A stretch of DNA of 64,000 nt from Micromonosporaceae bacterium KJ-029 (GTDB taxonomy: Bacteria; Actinomycetota; Actinomycetes; Mycobacteriales; Micromonosporaceae): NCBI GenBank assembly GCA_005402585.1, contig BIFP01000068.1:496001-560000 (forward strand), given 5' to 3'. Shown in pieces: positions 51,292-59,854 of the stretch (its first letter is position 1; each line of letters starts with the position of its first letter). Position numbers and translations under genes: made by a program. The notes under the pieces were generated by a model. That model worked only from the letters and a program-made list of their open reading frames with translations, made no database searches and was not told the origin of the DNA.

Positions 51292-52896
51292 TCATGACCC
51301 CTGGACCGTGATCTCCTGGACACCGATCTTGTAGCCGTTCCCGCTCGCGGGCAGGTCGGTGATCCAGAACAGCAGGTACCGGTACTTCTGGTCAGCGTCG
51401 AAGCCGTTGAACGTCATCGTGGTGCCGTCGTGCTCCTCAAAGGGCTGCCCGATCCGGTTCTTCAGGTACGCCGTCAGGATCTGGTCGTCGCCCGTGCCGG
51501 ACGACGGGGCGTCGATGGTGCCGGTGAGCAGCTCGGCGGAGGCACCGGTGTCGGAGAGGTTCACCTGCACCGACTTGATGCTGTGCTCGGTGCCGAGGTC
51601 GATCCAGACACCCATGCCCCGCTTGATGTTGCCGAAGTTACTGCGGGTGTAGGTCTGCGTTGACCAGCCAGCGTCCCGGTCGCCGTCGAAGACCTTCTCG
51701 GCGTCGCGTACCTCGGCGCGGTCCCGACTGTCCGGATCGATGATCCGAGCGTCGCTGATCTTCAGGTTCCGGGTGACGGGCGCCGACGGCTTGTCCTCGC
51801 TCGCTGGCGCGCTGGTGGTGGGGGCGGCGACCGGGTTGGTCTGGGGATCGTCGTCGTCGCCGCCCAGCATGCTGATGCCGATGAGTAGGCCGACCAGGGC
51901 CACCGCCAGGAGGCCGGCGATGCCCACGGCGACCTTGCGTCCACCTGCGGCGGCCAGCGGGGACGGCTCGTCGCCGGGCTCGGCGGCGAAGCGCAGCGGG
52001 CCGCTGTTGTCGAGGTACTCGTCCTCGGCGGGTACGTCGAGCCGGGCCAGTTCCGCCGCCAGGACGTCCGACGGCGGCGGTGCGATCTCGGCGTCGAGCA
52101 GGTCCATCGTGAGATCGTCGAGGTAGGCCGGCACCCCGGCCCGGACCTGCCGCGGAGCCGCCACCGCGCCAGCGGCGTCCCGCATCGCGTCGGGGATGGC
52201 TGCTCGCCCGTGCCCGGCGGTGGCACCCCGAAGCGGTGCTTCGGTGTGCGGCCAGTAGCCGGTCAGGGCGAAGTAGAGGAGCCCGCCGACCGCCCGGATG
52301 TCGCTCTCCTGGCTGTCGGCACCGTCGGTACGGGCGTCCGCCAGCACCACCCGGCCGTCATCACTGATCATTACCGTGCCCGGGTGCACGTTGCCGTGCA
52401 CCATGCCGGTGGCGTGGACGGCGGCCAGCGCGCTGGCGACCGAGCTACCGACGGCGGTGGCCCGTCCGCCGTCGAACGGCCCGTCCGCGACAAGTTCCCG
52501 CAGCGACTGCCCGTCGACCCATTCGCGTACCACGTAGGCCCGCTCAGCCTCGTCGATCGCGTCATAGACGCCGACCAGGTTGGGGTGGATGACCCGACTG
52601 GCCGCGACGGCGGCCTGGAGCATCTCGGTGGCGGAATCGCCACCCGGGTAACGCAGCACGACCGCGACGGGCCGACGCAGCACGACATCGACCCCGCGCC
52701 AGACCAGCCGGCCCGCGCTGTCGTTGTTGATGTGCTCGACCAGTTCGTAACGCTCGGCGAGGATCTCACCGGCCGTGGGAGCACCGAAGGTCATGACCGG
52801 CGGAGTGGTCTCGTCCGCGTCCTGACCCTCGCCGACCTGGGTCACCCGTCCTCCCTCGGTGATCGTGTCGATCGATGGACCCGCGCTGCTGGGCAT
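51292..52896 (-). CDS. MurJ-associated pseudokinase with C-terminal discoidin-like domain
   Basis: 534 residues. A protein-kinase fold occupies about 30-280 but the catalytic residues are gone: the beta-3 VAxK reads VAVV, HRD reads HGN (VHGNVHPGTVMI), DFG reads ADA. A membrane helix at about 327-347 (AVGIAGLLAVALVGLLIGISML) leads to an extracytoplasmic beta-rich domain resembling F5/8C or carbohydrate-binding modules (KVFDGDRDAGWSTQ, GVWIDLGTEHSIKSVQVNL). In Mycobacterium the same module is fused to MviN; here it is a separate gene downstream of murJ. It is likely to recruit FHA proteins and control MurJ. Confidence 0.88.
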   Translation of the reverse strand: MPSSAGPSIDTITEGGRVTQVGEGQDADETTPPVMTFGAPTAGEILAERYELVEHINNDSAGRLVWRGVDVVLRRPVAVVLRYPGGDSATEMLQAAVAASRVIHPNLVGVYDAIDEAERAYVVREWVDGQSLRELVADGPFDGGRATAVGSSVASALAAVHATGMVHGNVHPGTVMISDDGRVVLADARTDGADSQESDIRAVGGLLYFALTGYWPHTEAPLRGATAGHGRAAIPDAMRDAAGAVAAPRQVRAGVPAYLDDLTMDLLDAEIAPPPSDVLAAELARLDVPAEDEYLDNSGPLRFAAEPGDEPSPLAAAGGRKVAVGIAGLLAVALVGLLIGISMLGGDDDDPQTNPVAAPTTSAPASEDKPSAPVTRNLKISDARIIDPDSRDRAEVRDAEKVFDGDRDAGWSTQTYTRSNFGNIKRGMGVWIDLGTEHSIKSVQVNLSDTGASAELLTGTIDAPSSGTGDDQILTAYLKNRIGQPFEEHDGTTMTFNGFDADQKYRYLLFWITDLPASGNGYKIGVQEITVQGS

Positions 52897-53337
52897 GTGA
52901 CTTCCCGCTCCGCCTTCGTCTGGCACCGGCCGACCGGCCTCCAACGTGGCGCGCCGGTTCCTGCCGTACCCGTCGAGTGCGACCTTACCTGGGTTGGTGG
53001 TCTCCCCGACATGTCATCTTCCCGCCGTGACCGGCGGAGGAGTTCGGAGTCGGGCGGAGTCGTCCGGTTACGACCGTTGTCGGCCACGTTGCTGGCACAT
53101 GTACTAGCCAATCTAGATGCTGCCCACAACCGGCGTCCGCTGGGGCGGCGCAGGGTGTGACGGGCGGGTTCGGGCGTCAGCCGGTTTCCCGTCGAAAGGC
53201 TGGCCACACTTGGCCATCCGGTTGGTTATCCACAGGCTGACCCGGCAGGTGAGCGGCGACGCGCGGAGTTATCCACAGGCGAATCCCCAGCCTGGTGATC
53301 CCCAGTCACTCTGGGTGCATCTCGCCGTCGTCGCTGA
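52897..53337. other. gene-free murJ-pseudokinase gap
   Basis: 441 bases with no believable frame. Two perfect DnaA boxes lie at 53226-53234 and 53269-53277. The pseudokinase promoter must be in here, but no consensus pair stands out. Confidence 0.5.
53226..53277 (+). promoter_or_regulatory. pair of DnaA boxes after murJ
   Basis: TTATCCACA at 53226-53234 and 53269-53277, same strand, 43 bases apart, each followed by GGC. Confidence 0.6.
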
Positions 53338-55083
53338 TCAGCGACCGAGTCGGCGGCGGACCATACCGACCACCTCGGTGATCTCGGAGATCCGCAACAC
53401 GGTGGCCAGGCCGAGGTACGTGCCACCGATCACCGCACCGCCCACCACCAGTTGCACGATCGCCTGCGCCCGCGTCGGCGTGTCACCGCCGGGCAGCAGG
53501 GCGACCACCAGCAGGCCGACCAACGCGGCACCGAGCGCGGCGACCACCACCCGGCCCAGGGTACGAGCGATCGCGCCGAGGCCGATCCGGCCCACCCTGG
53601 GCCGCAGCAGCCAGGCCGAGGCGATGGCCGCGGCCAGGTACGACACCGTGTTGCCAATCATCATCCCGGCGCCGGCGAAGCTCGCCGAGAAGGCCAGGTA
53701 GAGCAATATCTGCACGATGACGCGGAGGGCCACCACGGGGATGTTGATCAGTGCTGGGGTGCGCGTGTCGGGCAGCGCGTAGAAGGCAAAGGTGAACAGC
53801 TGACTGATCGCGAACGGAACCAGTCCAATCGCCGCGACCAGCAGTACGGCCGACGTGGCCAACGCGTTCTCCGCGGTGAAGGCTCCGTAACGGAAGACCA
53901 CCACCGAGATCGGTGCGGCCAGCACGGCGTAGCAGACCGCGATCGGTGCGAGCACGGCGCTGACCGTCCGGGTACCCCGACTCAGGTCGCTGGTGAAGTC
54001 GCGGAATCGAGCGTCGGCCGCTGCGGCGCTCATCCGTGGCATCAGCGCCGTGATGATCGAGACGGCGATGATGCCGTGCGCCATCATCAGCAGCAGGAAC
54101 ACGTTGTTGTAGATCAGCAGACCGGCGTTGTCCTCACCGGCCGCTCTGGTGAGCAGGTTGACCACCACGAAGAGGCCGAGCTGGTTGATCGCCACGTAGC
54201 AGAACATCCAGCCGCCGAGCTGGCCCAACTCGCGCAGCCCCAGGGCCCGGAAGTCGAACCGCAGCTTCCACCGGAAGCCGACCTTGCGTAGCGCCGGGAG
54301 CAGTCCGGCGGCTTGCACCGCCACGCCGAGCAGCGTCCCCCCGCCGATGAGGAGAATCTGGTTCAGGCCCACGTCGGCGGGCTGCCGGGCCTGGGCACCG
54401 AAGAAGAGGATGTAGAGGCCGAACGTGGCGATGGCCACCAGGTTGTTCAGGATGGGCGCCCACATCGGCGCCGCGAAGTGGCCCCGAGTGTTCAGTACGG
54501 CTGCGATCAGCGCGCTGATTCCGGTGAAGAACAGCATCGGCAGCATCAGGTACGACAGCTTGGTGACCAGGCCGGTGTAGTTGGCGTCCTTGCCGCTGGC
54601 GTAGATGCTGGTGAGTATCGGTGCCGAGGCCACCGCGATCAGCGCGGCCGCGGCGAGCGCCACCACCGCCAGGGTCAGCAGCCGCTGCGCGTACGCCTGC
54701 CCCTGGTCCGGGTCGGCTTTGCGCCGTCGGACCAGCACCGGGATCAGCACACTCGTCAAGATGCCGCCGAGGAGGAACTCGTACACCTGCTGCGGCAGGA
54801 ACATCGCGGTCGTGAACGCGTTGCCGATCAGGTTGCCGAGGGCCGCACCGATCATGAGATTTCGGATGAAGCCGGTTCCCCGGCTGATCAGACTGCCGAC
54901 CGCCATTACCGCGCTGTTGGCTGCGGCGCTGCTCTCGGCGACCTGCTCCTGAGGCGGCGCGACCGCCTCGGCCGCCGGCTGGTTCAGCGGCTCGGCGGAG
55001 ATGAACGTGGCGCCGTCGCCCGGCCGGCCGCCGGGCGCTCCGCCCTGCTGGGCGTTAGCGCTGCGGTAGAGCCCGCCGCTCAT
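53338..55083 (-). CDS. murJ: lipid II flippase MurJ
   Basis: 581 residues with about 14 membrane helices of the MOP superfamily. N-terminal ~65 residues are cytoplasmic, Ala/Pro-rich. Family segments include SLISRGTGFIRNLMIGAALG, GGILTSVLIPVLVRRR, and ISQLFTFAFYALPDTRTPALIN. It flips lipid-linked peptidoglycan precursors. The ATG at 55083 has GGAGG 7 bases upstream; an extension to 55131 is unlikely. The pseudokinase gene follows after a 441-base gap. Confidence 0.93.
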   Translation of the reverse strand: MSGGLYRSANAQQGGAPGGRPGDGATFISAEPLNQPAAEAVAPPQEQVAESSAAANSAVMAVGSLISRGTGFIRNLMIGAALGNLIGNAFTTAMFLPQQVYEFLLGGILTSVLIPVLVRRRKADPDQGQAYAQRLLTLAVVALAAAALIAVASAPILTSIYASGKDANYTGLVTKLSYLMLPMLFFTGISALIAAVLNTRGHFAAPMWAPILNNLVAIATFGLYILFFGAQARQPADVGLNQILLIGGGTLLGVAVQAAGLLPALRKVGFRWKLRFDFRALGLRELGQLGGWMFCYVAINQLGLFVVVNLLTRAAGEDNAGLLIYNNVFLLLMMAHGIIAVSIITALMPRMSAAAADARFRDFTSDLSRGTRTVSAVLAPIAVCYAVLAAPISVVVFRYGAFTAENALATSAVLLVAAIGLVPFAISQLFTFAFYALPDTRTPALINIPVVALRVIVQILLYLAFSASFAGAGMMIGNTVSYLAAAIASAWLLRPRVGRIGLGAIARTLGRVVVAALGAALVGLLVVALLPGGDTPTRAQAIVQLVVGGAVIGGTYLGLATVLRISEITEVVGMVRRRLGR

Positions 55084-55192
55084 CTGTGCCTCCAAGGGGT
55101 ACGCCGGAGCCGGCACCGGCCCGCACGCCACAGACCTTAGTCAACCCGTGCCGTTACCCGCGCCCGGCGGACCCGATGCCGGTCAGGACCGA

Positions 55193-55198
55193 TAGGCT
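55193..55198 (+). promoter_or_regulatory. -10 element before the CCA/poly(A) polymerase gene
   Basis: TAGGCT lies 9 bases before the ATG at 55208, so the mRNA would have a leader of only a few bases. Confidence 0.4.
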
Positions 55199-55207
55199 GC
55201 TGATCCC

Positions 55208-56668
55208 ATGTCCGAAGCCGCCGCATCCCACGCCACCGACCGCCGCGAACTCACCGCCGCGCAGCGCAACGCCGTCGCCGAACTGCTCCGGGTCTCCCCG
55301 GTCGCCGACGAGTTGGGCCGCCGCTTCGCCGCCGCCGGTCACGAACTGCACCTCGTGGGCGGTTCGGTACGCGACGCCCTGCTCGGCCGGCTCGGCGAGG
55401 ACCTCGACTTCTGCACCGACGCGCACCCCGACCAGACGCTGGGCATCGTGCGCGGCTGGGCCGAGGCGATCTGGGAGACCGGCCGCGAGTTCGGCACCAT
55501 CGGCTGCCAGCATGGCGGGCTGCGGCTGGAGATCACCACCTTCCGGGCGGAGTCGTACGACCAGGTCAGCCGTAACCCGGTGGTCGTGTACGGCACCAGC
55601 CTGGTCGAGGACCTGCGGCGGCGGGACTTCACCATCAACGCGATGGCGGTGAGCCTGCCCGAGCACCGGTTCACCGACCCGTACGGCGGCCTGGCCGACC
55701 TGGCCGCGAAGGTGGTGCGTACCCCCGGCACGCCCGCCGAGTCGTTCGGCGACGATCCGCTGCGGATGCTGCGGGCCGCCCGCTTCGCCGCGCAGCTGCG
55801 CTTCGCGGTGCATCCGGACGTGCATGCGGCGATGACCCGGATGGCGGCCGACCTGGACCGGATCACCGCCGAGCGGATCCGCGACGAGTTCACCAAGCTG
55901 CTCACCGGCGCCGACCCGATCACCGGCCTCCGGCTGCTGGTCGACACCGGCCTGGCCGAGCGCTTCCTGCCGGAGCTGACCGGTCTCAAGCTGGAGATCG
56001 ACGAGCACGCCCAGCACAAGGACGTCTACGAGCACACCCTCACGGTGGTCCGCAACGCGATCTCGTACGAGGAGGACGGGCCGGACTTCATCCTCCGGAT
56101 GGCCGCCCTGATGCACGACATCGGTAAGCCGGCCACCAAGGCGGTCGGCCCCGACGGGCGGGTCAGCTTCCACCACCACGAGGTGGTCGGTGCCCGGCTG
56201 ACCAAGGCGCGGATGAAGGCGTTGCGATACCCGAAGGACATCACCGCCAAGGTAACCGGACTGGTCGCGCTGCACCTGCGCTTCTACGGGTACGGCCGGG
56301 GTGAGTGGACCGACTCGGCGGTACGCCGGTACGTGACGGACGCGGGCGACCTGCTGTCCCGGCTGCACAAGCTGACCCGGTCGGACTGCACCACCCGCAA
56401 CCGGCGCAAGGCGGCCCAGTTGGCGGCGGACTACGACGCGCTGGAGGAGCGGATCGCCCGGATCGCCGCCGAGGAGGACCTGGCTCGGGTCCGGCCCGAC
56501 CTCGACGGAAACGCGATCATGGAGCTGCTCGGCGTGCCGCCGGGGCCGATCGTTGGACGGGCGTGGAAGCACCTGAAGGACCTGCGGCTGGAGCGTGGGC
56601 CGCTGGACCGCGACACCGCCGAGGCCGAACTGCTGCGCTGGGCCCGCGAGGAGGGCCTCCTCAGCTGA
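55208..56668 (+). CDS. CCA tRNA nucleotidyltransferase / poly(A) polymerase family
   Basis: 486 residues, class II nucleotidyltransferase. GGSVRDALLG and the catalytic LGEDLDF (metal-binding Asp pair) mark the N-terminal domain; ENDPLRMLRAARF-like GDDPLRMLRAARFAAQL and the RRDFTINAMAV motif follow. An HD domain (LMHDIGKP near residue 301) lies in the C-terminal half. In actinobacteria this gene beside murJ adds the CCA end to tRNAs, which the tRNAs encoded here need, as they lack it. Confidence 0.92.
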   Translation: MSEAAASHATDRRELTAAQRNAVAELLRVSPVADELGRRFAAAGHELHLVGGSVRDALLGRLGEDLDFCTDAHPDQTLGIVRGWAEAIWETGREFGTIGCQHGGLRLEITTFRAESYDQVSRNPVVVYGTSLVEDLRRRDFTINAMAVSLPEHRFTDPYGGLADLAAKVVRTPGTPAESFGDDPLRMLRAARFAAQLRFAVHPDVHAAMTRMAADLDRITAERIRDEFTKLLTGADPITGLRLLVDTGLAERFLPELTGLKLEIDEHAQHKDVYEHTLTVVRNAISYEEDGPDFILRMAALMHDIGKPATKAVGPDGRVSFHHHEVVGARLTKARMKALRYPKDITAKVTGLVALHLRFYGYGRGEWTDSAVRRYVTDAGDLLSRLHKLTRSDCTTRNRRKAAQLAADYDALEERIARIAAEEDLARVRPDLDGNAIMELLGVPPGPIVGRAWKHLKDLRLERGPLDRDTAEAELLRWAREEGLLS

Positions 56669-56745
56669 GGACGGACGCTCGGCCTGATCGTCCATGGTGA
56701 CCGCCTGCGTACCGGTCGTCCGTCCTATCTCGACGGTGGCTACGA

Positions 56746-56763
56746 CGAAACGCCAACGTTTCG
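56746..56763. promoter_or_regulatory. inverted repeat upstream of the subtilase gene
   Basis: Arms CGAAACG and CGTTTCG around CCAA, about 145 bases before the start. Candidate operator; no regulator identified. Confidence 0.35.
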
Positions 56764-56908
56764 ACCGAACGGTTGACCCTGATCGTTGCCCGCTTCATTC
56801 ATGATGTTGGGGCGTCTCCGCTCGCCGTCAGCTGCTGAAGCGGGACGTTTCCATTGTCGGTCCGACCGCCCGCCGGGCATGGTCGACGATCAACGGGGAG
56901 ATCATCTA

Positions 56909-59140
56909 GTGAAACGCCGTGGCGTACTGCGCCGCTCGGCGGTGGCGGGGCTCGCCCTCGCCACTGCCTCGTCCATCTTCACAGTCGCCGCCAGTGGTGT
57001 CGCCGCAGCCGAACCGTCGGAGCGATCGCACCCCGAGGTTCGCGGCAGCGCGAGCTCCAGCGTGGTGCCGGACCGCTACATCGTCGTCCTCAAGGACCAG
57101 CGGGCCTCGTACAGCAGCCTCCGGGCCACCGCCTCGGCGCTCACCCGAGCCAACGGTGGCACCGTCGGGCAGGTGTTCGGCAACGCGCTCGGTGGCTACT
57201 CGGTCACCATGAACCAGCGGCAGGCGGAGAAGCTCGCGGTGAACCCGGCCGTGGCCTACGTCGAGCCGGTACGGCGGATCACGGCCAGTGCCACCCAGAC
57301 CAACCCGCCGTCCTGGGGTCTGGACCGGATCGACCAGGCCTCGGCCAAGCTGAACAAGTCCTACAAGTACCCGAACACCGGCAGCAAGGTGACCGCGTAC
57401 ATCCTGGACACCGGCATCAATCTCAAGCACCAGGACTTCGGTGGCCGGGCCAGCTTCGGTTTCGACGCCTTCAACCCACCGCCTTCGCCCACCCCCACCC
57501 CTACCCCCACCACGCCGCCTACCACCTCGCCCAGCCCGACGCCCACCGTCTCCCCAACCCCCACCTCGGAGCCCACTCCGGACCCGACGTCCGAGCCCAC
57601 CCCCACCCCGACTCCCGACCCGACGTCCGAGCCCACCGTCACCCCAGGTCCCACGGAGCCCGGCGACCCCGGCAGCCTCCAGGCCAACGCGAACGGGGAC
57701 TGCAACGGTCACGGCACGCATGTGGCCGGCACGGTCGGTGGCAACAAGTACGGTGTGGCCAAGGAAGTCAAGCTCGTCGACGTGCGGGTGCTCGACTGCA
57801 AGGGCCAGAGCACGACTGAGAAGGTCATCGCCGGCGTCGACTGGGTCACCGCGAACGCGAAGAAGCCGGCCGTAGCAAACATGAGCCTCGGTGGTCCGGC
57901 GTCCAAGGCGCTCGACGACGCGGTGAAGCGGTCCATCAACTCCGGCGTCACCTACGCGGTCGCCGCCGGCAACGGCGATGACTACAACGACGCGATTGAC
58001 GCCTGCAAGGAGTCGCCGGCCCGGGCACCGGACGCGATCACCGTAGGTGCCACCGACCGCGTCGACATGCGGGCCTGGTTCTCGAACTACGGCAAGTGCC
58101 TCGACGTGTTCGCCCCCGGGGTGGGCATCGTCTCGGCGCGGCACGACAACAACACCGGCAGCGTGTTGAAGAACGGCACCTCGATGGCCGCCCCACACGT
58201 GGCCGGCGCCGCAGCCCTGCTGCTGCACACCAACCCGACGTGGAAGCCGAAGCAGGTTCGCGACCGGATCGTCACCACCGGCATCGCCGGCGCGGTGTAC
58301 GACACGAAGGGCTCGATCGACCGGCTGCTGACGGTCGGCTCGGTCACCCCCGCCCGCAGTGGGTACGGCTTCAAGGCCAACTCCAACGGCAAGTTCGTGA
58401 CCGCCGCCAGCACCACGAAGGCGCTGGTCAACAACGGCAAGAGCCTGGGTACCGCGCAGCGGTACGACATCGTCAACGCCGGCAGCGGCCTGGTCGCGCT
58501 GCGTTCCAAGGCCACCGGCCGGTACGTGGTCGCGCCGAGCAAGGGCACCAAGCCGCTGATCGCCAGCCACAAGACGATCGTCACCTCGGGCAAGTTCACG
58601 ATCGTGAACCACCCCGACGGTACGGTCAGTCTCAAGGCGAAGATCAACGGGAAGTACGTCACCGCGCCGAAGTCCGGCACCTCGTCGCTGAAGGCCAGCA
58701 AGACCAGCGCCGGCACGTCGGAGAAGTTCACCATCGACGCGCCCGCCCCGGTGATCAGCATCAAGTCGAAGGCCAACGGCAAGTACGTCGTGGCCGGCAG
58801 CAAGCCACTGATCGCCAGCAGCAAGACGGTCACCAAGGCGGCGAAGTTCGAGATCGTGAACCGGGGTAACGGCTTCTTCGGGCTGAAGGCCCTGGCCAAC
58901 GGCAAGTACGTGACCGCCGCGAGCAAGGGCACCAAGCCGCTGATCGCCAGCAGCAAGTCGCTGGGTGGCTGGGAGATCTTCGACTTCTGGTCGTACAACG
59001 GCGACGGCACCATCCTCCTCCGGGCCAGCAACGACAAGGTTGTATCCGCCGGCTCGGCAGGTACCAAGCAGCTGATCGCGAACAAGAGTCTCGCAGCGAA
59101 GATCGGCAACGGCGAGAAGTTCACCGTCTCGGCCGCCTGA
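56909..59140 (+). CDS. secreted subtilisin-like protease with intradomain linker and trefoil-like tail
   Basis: 743 residues. Signal peptide with paired arginines (KRRGVLRRSAVAGLALA), Tat-like, cut near AAAEPS. An Inhibitor_I9 propeptide (about 50-125) precedes an S8 domain with Asp167 (YILDTGIN), His268 (GHGTHVAG) and Ser425 (GTSMAAPHVAG). Between Asp and His sits a 65-residue Pro/Thr/Ser/Glu linker (about 190-254). After about residue 485 come six repeats of 38-45 residues with the pattern K-A-N-G-K-Y-V-x-A, like fascin or actin-crosslinking trefoil units. GTG start with GGGGAGAT upstream. Extracellular proteolysis; substrate unknown. Confidence 0.9.
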   Translation: MKRRGVLRRSAVAGLALATASSIFTVAASGVAAAEPSERSHPEVRGSASSSVVPDRYIVVLKDQRASYSSLRATASALTRANGGTVGQVFGNALGGYSVTMNQRQAEKLAVNPAVAYVEPVRRITASATQTNPPSWGLDRIDQASAKLNKSYKYPNTGSKVTAYILDTGINLKHQDFGGRASFGFDAFNPPPSPTPTPTPTTPPTTSPSPTPTVSPTPTSEPTPDPTSEPTPTPTPDPTSEPTVTPGPTEPGDPGSLQANANGDCNGHGTHVAGTVGGNKYGVAKEVKLVDVRVLDCKGQSTTEKVIAGVDWVTANAKKPAVANMSLGGPASKALDDAVKRSINSGVTYAVAAGNGDDYNDAIDACKESPARAPDAITVGATDRVDMRAWFSNYGKCLDVFAPGVGIVSARHDNNTGSVLKNGTSMAAPHVAGAAALLLHTNPTWKPKQVRDRIVTTGIAGAVYDTKGSIDRLLTVGSVTPARSGYGFKANSNGKFVTAASTTKALVNNGKSLGTAQRYDIVNAGSGLVALRSKATGRYVVAPSKGTKPLIASHKTIVTSGKFTIVNHPDGTVSLKAKINGKYVTAPKSGTSSLKASKTSAGTSEKFTIDAPAPVISIKSKANGKYVVAGSKPLIASSKTVTKAAKFEIVNRGNGFFGLKALANGKYVTAASKGTKPLIASSKSLGGWEIFDFWSYNGDGTILLRASNDKVVSAGSAGTKQLIANKSLAAKIGNGEKFTVSAA

Positions 59141-59160
59141 GATCCAGCACGATTCATCCG

Positions 59161-59203
59161 GCGCCCGCCGGAGCACCCGAATCCTCGGGGCTCCGGCGGG
59201 CGC
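59161..59203 (+). terminator. subtilase terminator hairpin
   Basis: Perfect 14-base arms GCGCCCGCCGGAGC and GCTCCGGCGGGCGC with a 15-base loop, 21 bases after the stop. Confidence 0.75.
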
Positions 59204-59275
59204 TGCCGCTTTCGCGGTCTCCGGCCGGGCGAGGCCGCCGCCCGGCTTGTCGGTCGTCCGGGAGACAATGACGGC

Positions 59276-59755
59276 ATGCGCTGGACGGTGCTCGACTCGC
59301 CGATCGGGGATTTCTCCGTGGCAACCATCGGTGGCAGCGTCTGCGGTGCCCATTTCGGCCCGGTCGAGAACGCCACCGCCGACCCGCTCGACGAGGTGTC
59401 CCAGCGGGCAGTGGCGGAGTTGCGGGCGTACTTCGCCGGGGAGTTGACCGAGTTCGAGGTGCCGGTGACGGTGCCGCGCGGTTCCGAGTTCGAGCGGGCG
59501 GTGTGGCGGGAGATGACCCGCATCCCGTACGGCGAGACGCTGACCTACGGCGAGGTGGCCCGGCGGGTGGGTGACCCCGGTGCGGCCCGGGCGGTCGGCG
59601 TGGCCTGCAACCGCAACCCGATTCCGGTGATCGTGCCGTGTCACCGCATCATCGGTGCCGGCGGAAAGCTGGTCGGTTTCGGTGGCGGCCTGGACCGCAA
59701 GGTCAAGCTGTTGGAGCTGGAGGCTCGCGTCGCCCTGCAACGCGCCTGGTCCTGA
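59276..59755 (+). CDS. ogt: methylated-DNA-protein-cysteine methyltransferase
   Basis: 159 residues. Accepts the alkyl group from O6-alkylguanine on Cys in IPVIVPCHRIIG (near residue 124), with the helix-turn-helix EVARRVGDPGAARAVG and the Asn hinge CNRNP. Single-use repair protein. GACAAT lies 6 bases before the ATG and may be a weak -10 of a leaderless transcript. Confidence 0.95.
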   Translation: MRWTVLDSPIGDFSVATIGGSVCGAHFGPVENATADPLDEVSQRAVAELRAYFAGELTEFEVPVTVPRGSEFERAVWREMTRIPYGETLTYGEVARRVGDPGAARAVGVACNRNPIPVIVPCHRIIGAGGKLVGFGGGLDRKVKLLELEARVALQRAWS

Positions 59756-59779
59756 CCGCAAGGAGTGGTGGAGACGGAG

Positions 59780-59811
59780 CGAGGGCCGGGTCCGTGTGGA
59801 CCCGGCCCTCG
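59780..59811. terminator. bidirectional terminator ogt / ino1
   Basis: Perfect 14-base arms CGAGGGCCGGGTCC and GGACCCGGCCCTCG with a GTGT tetraloop, in the convergent gap. Confidence 0.8.
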
Positions 59812-59854
59812 ACGGTGCCGACGGCGGGCGTCAGCCCGCGCTGGCGGTTGTACC

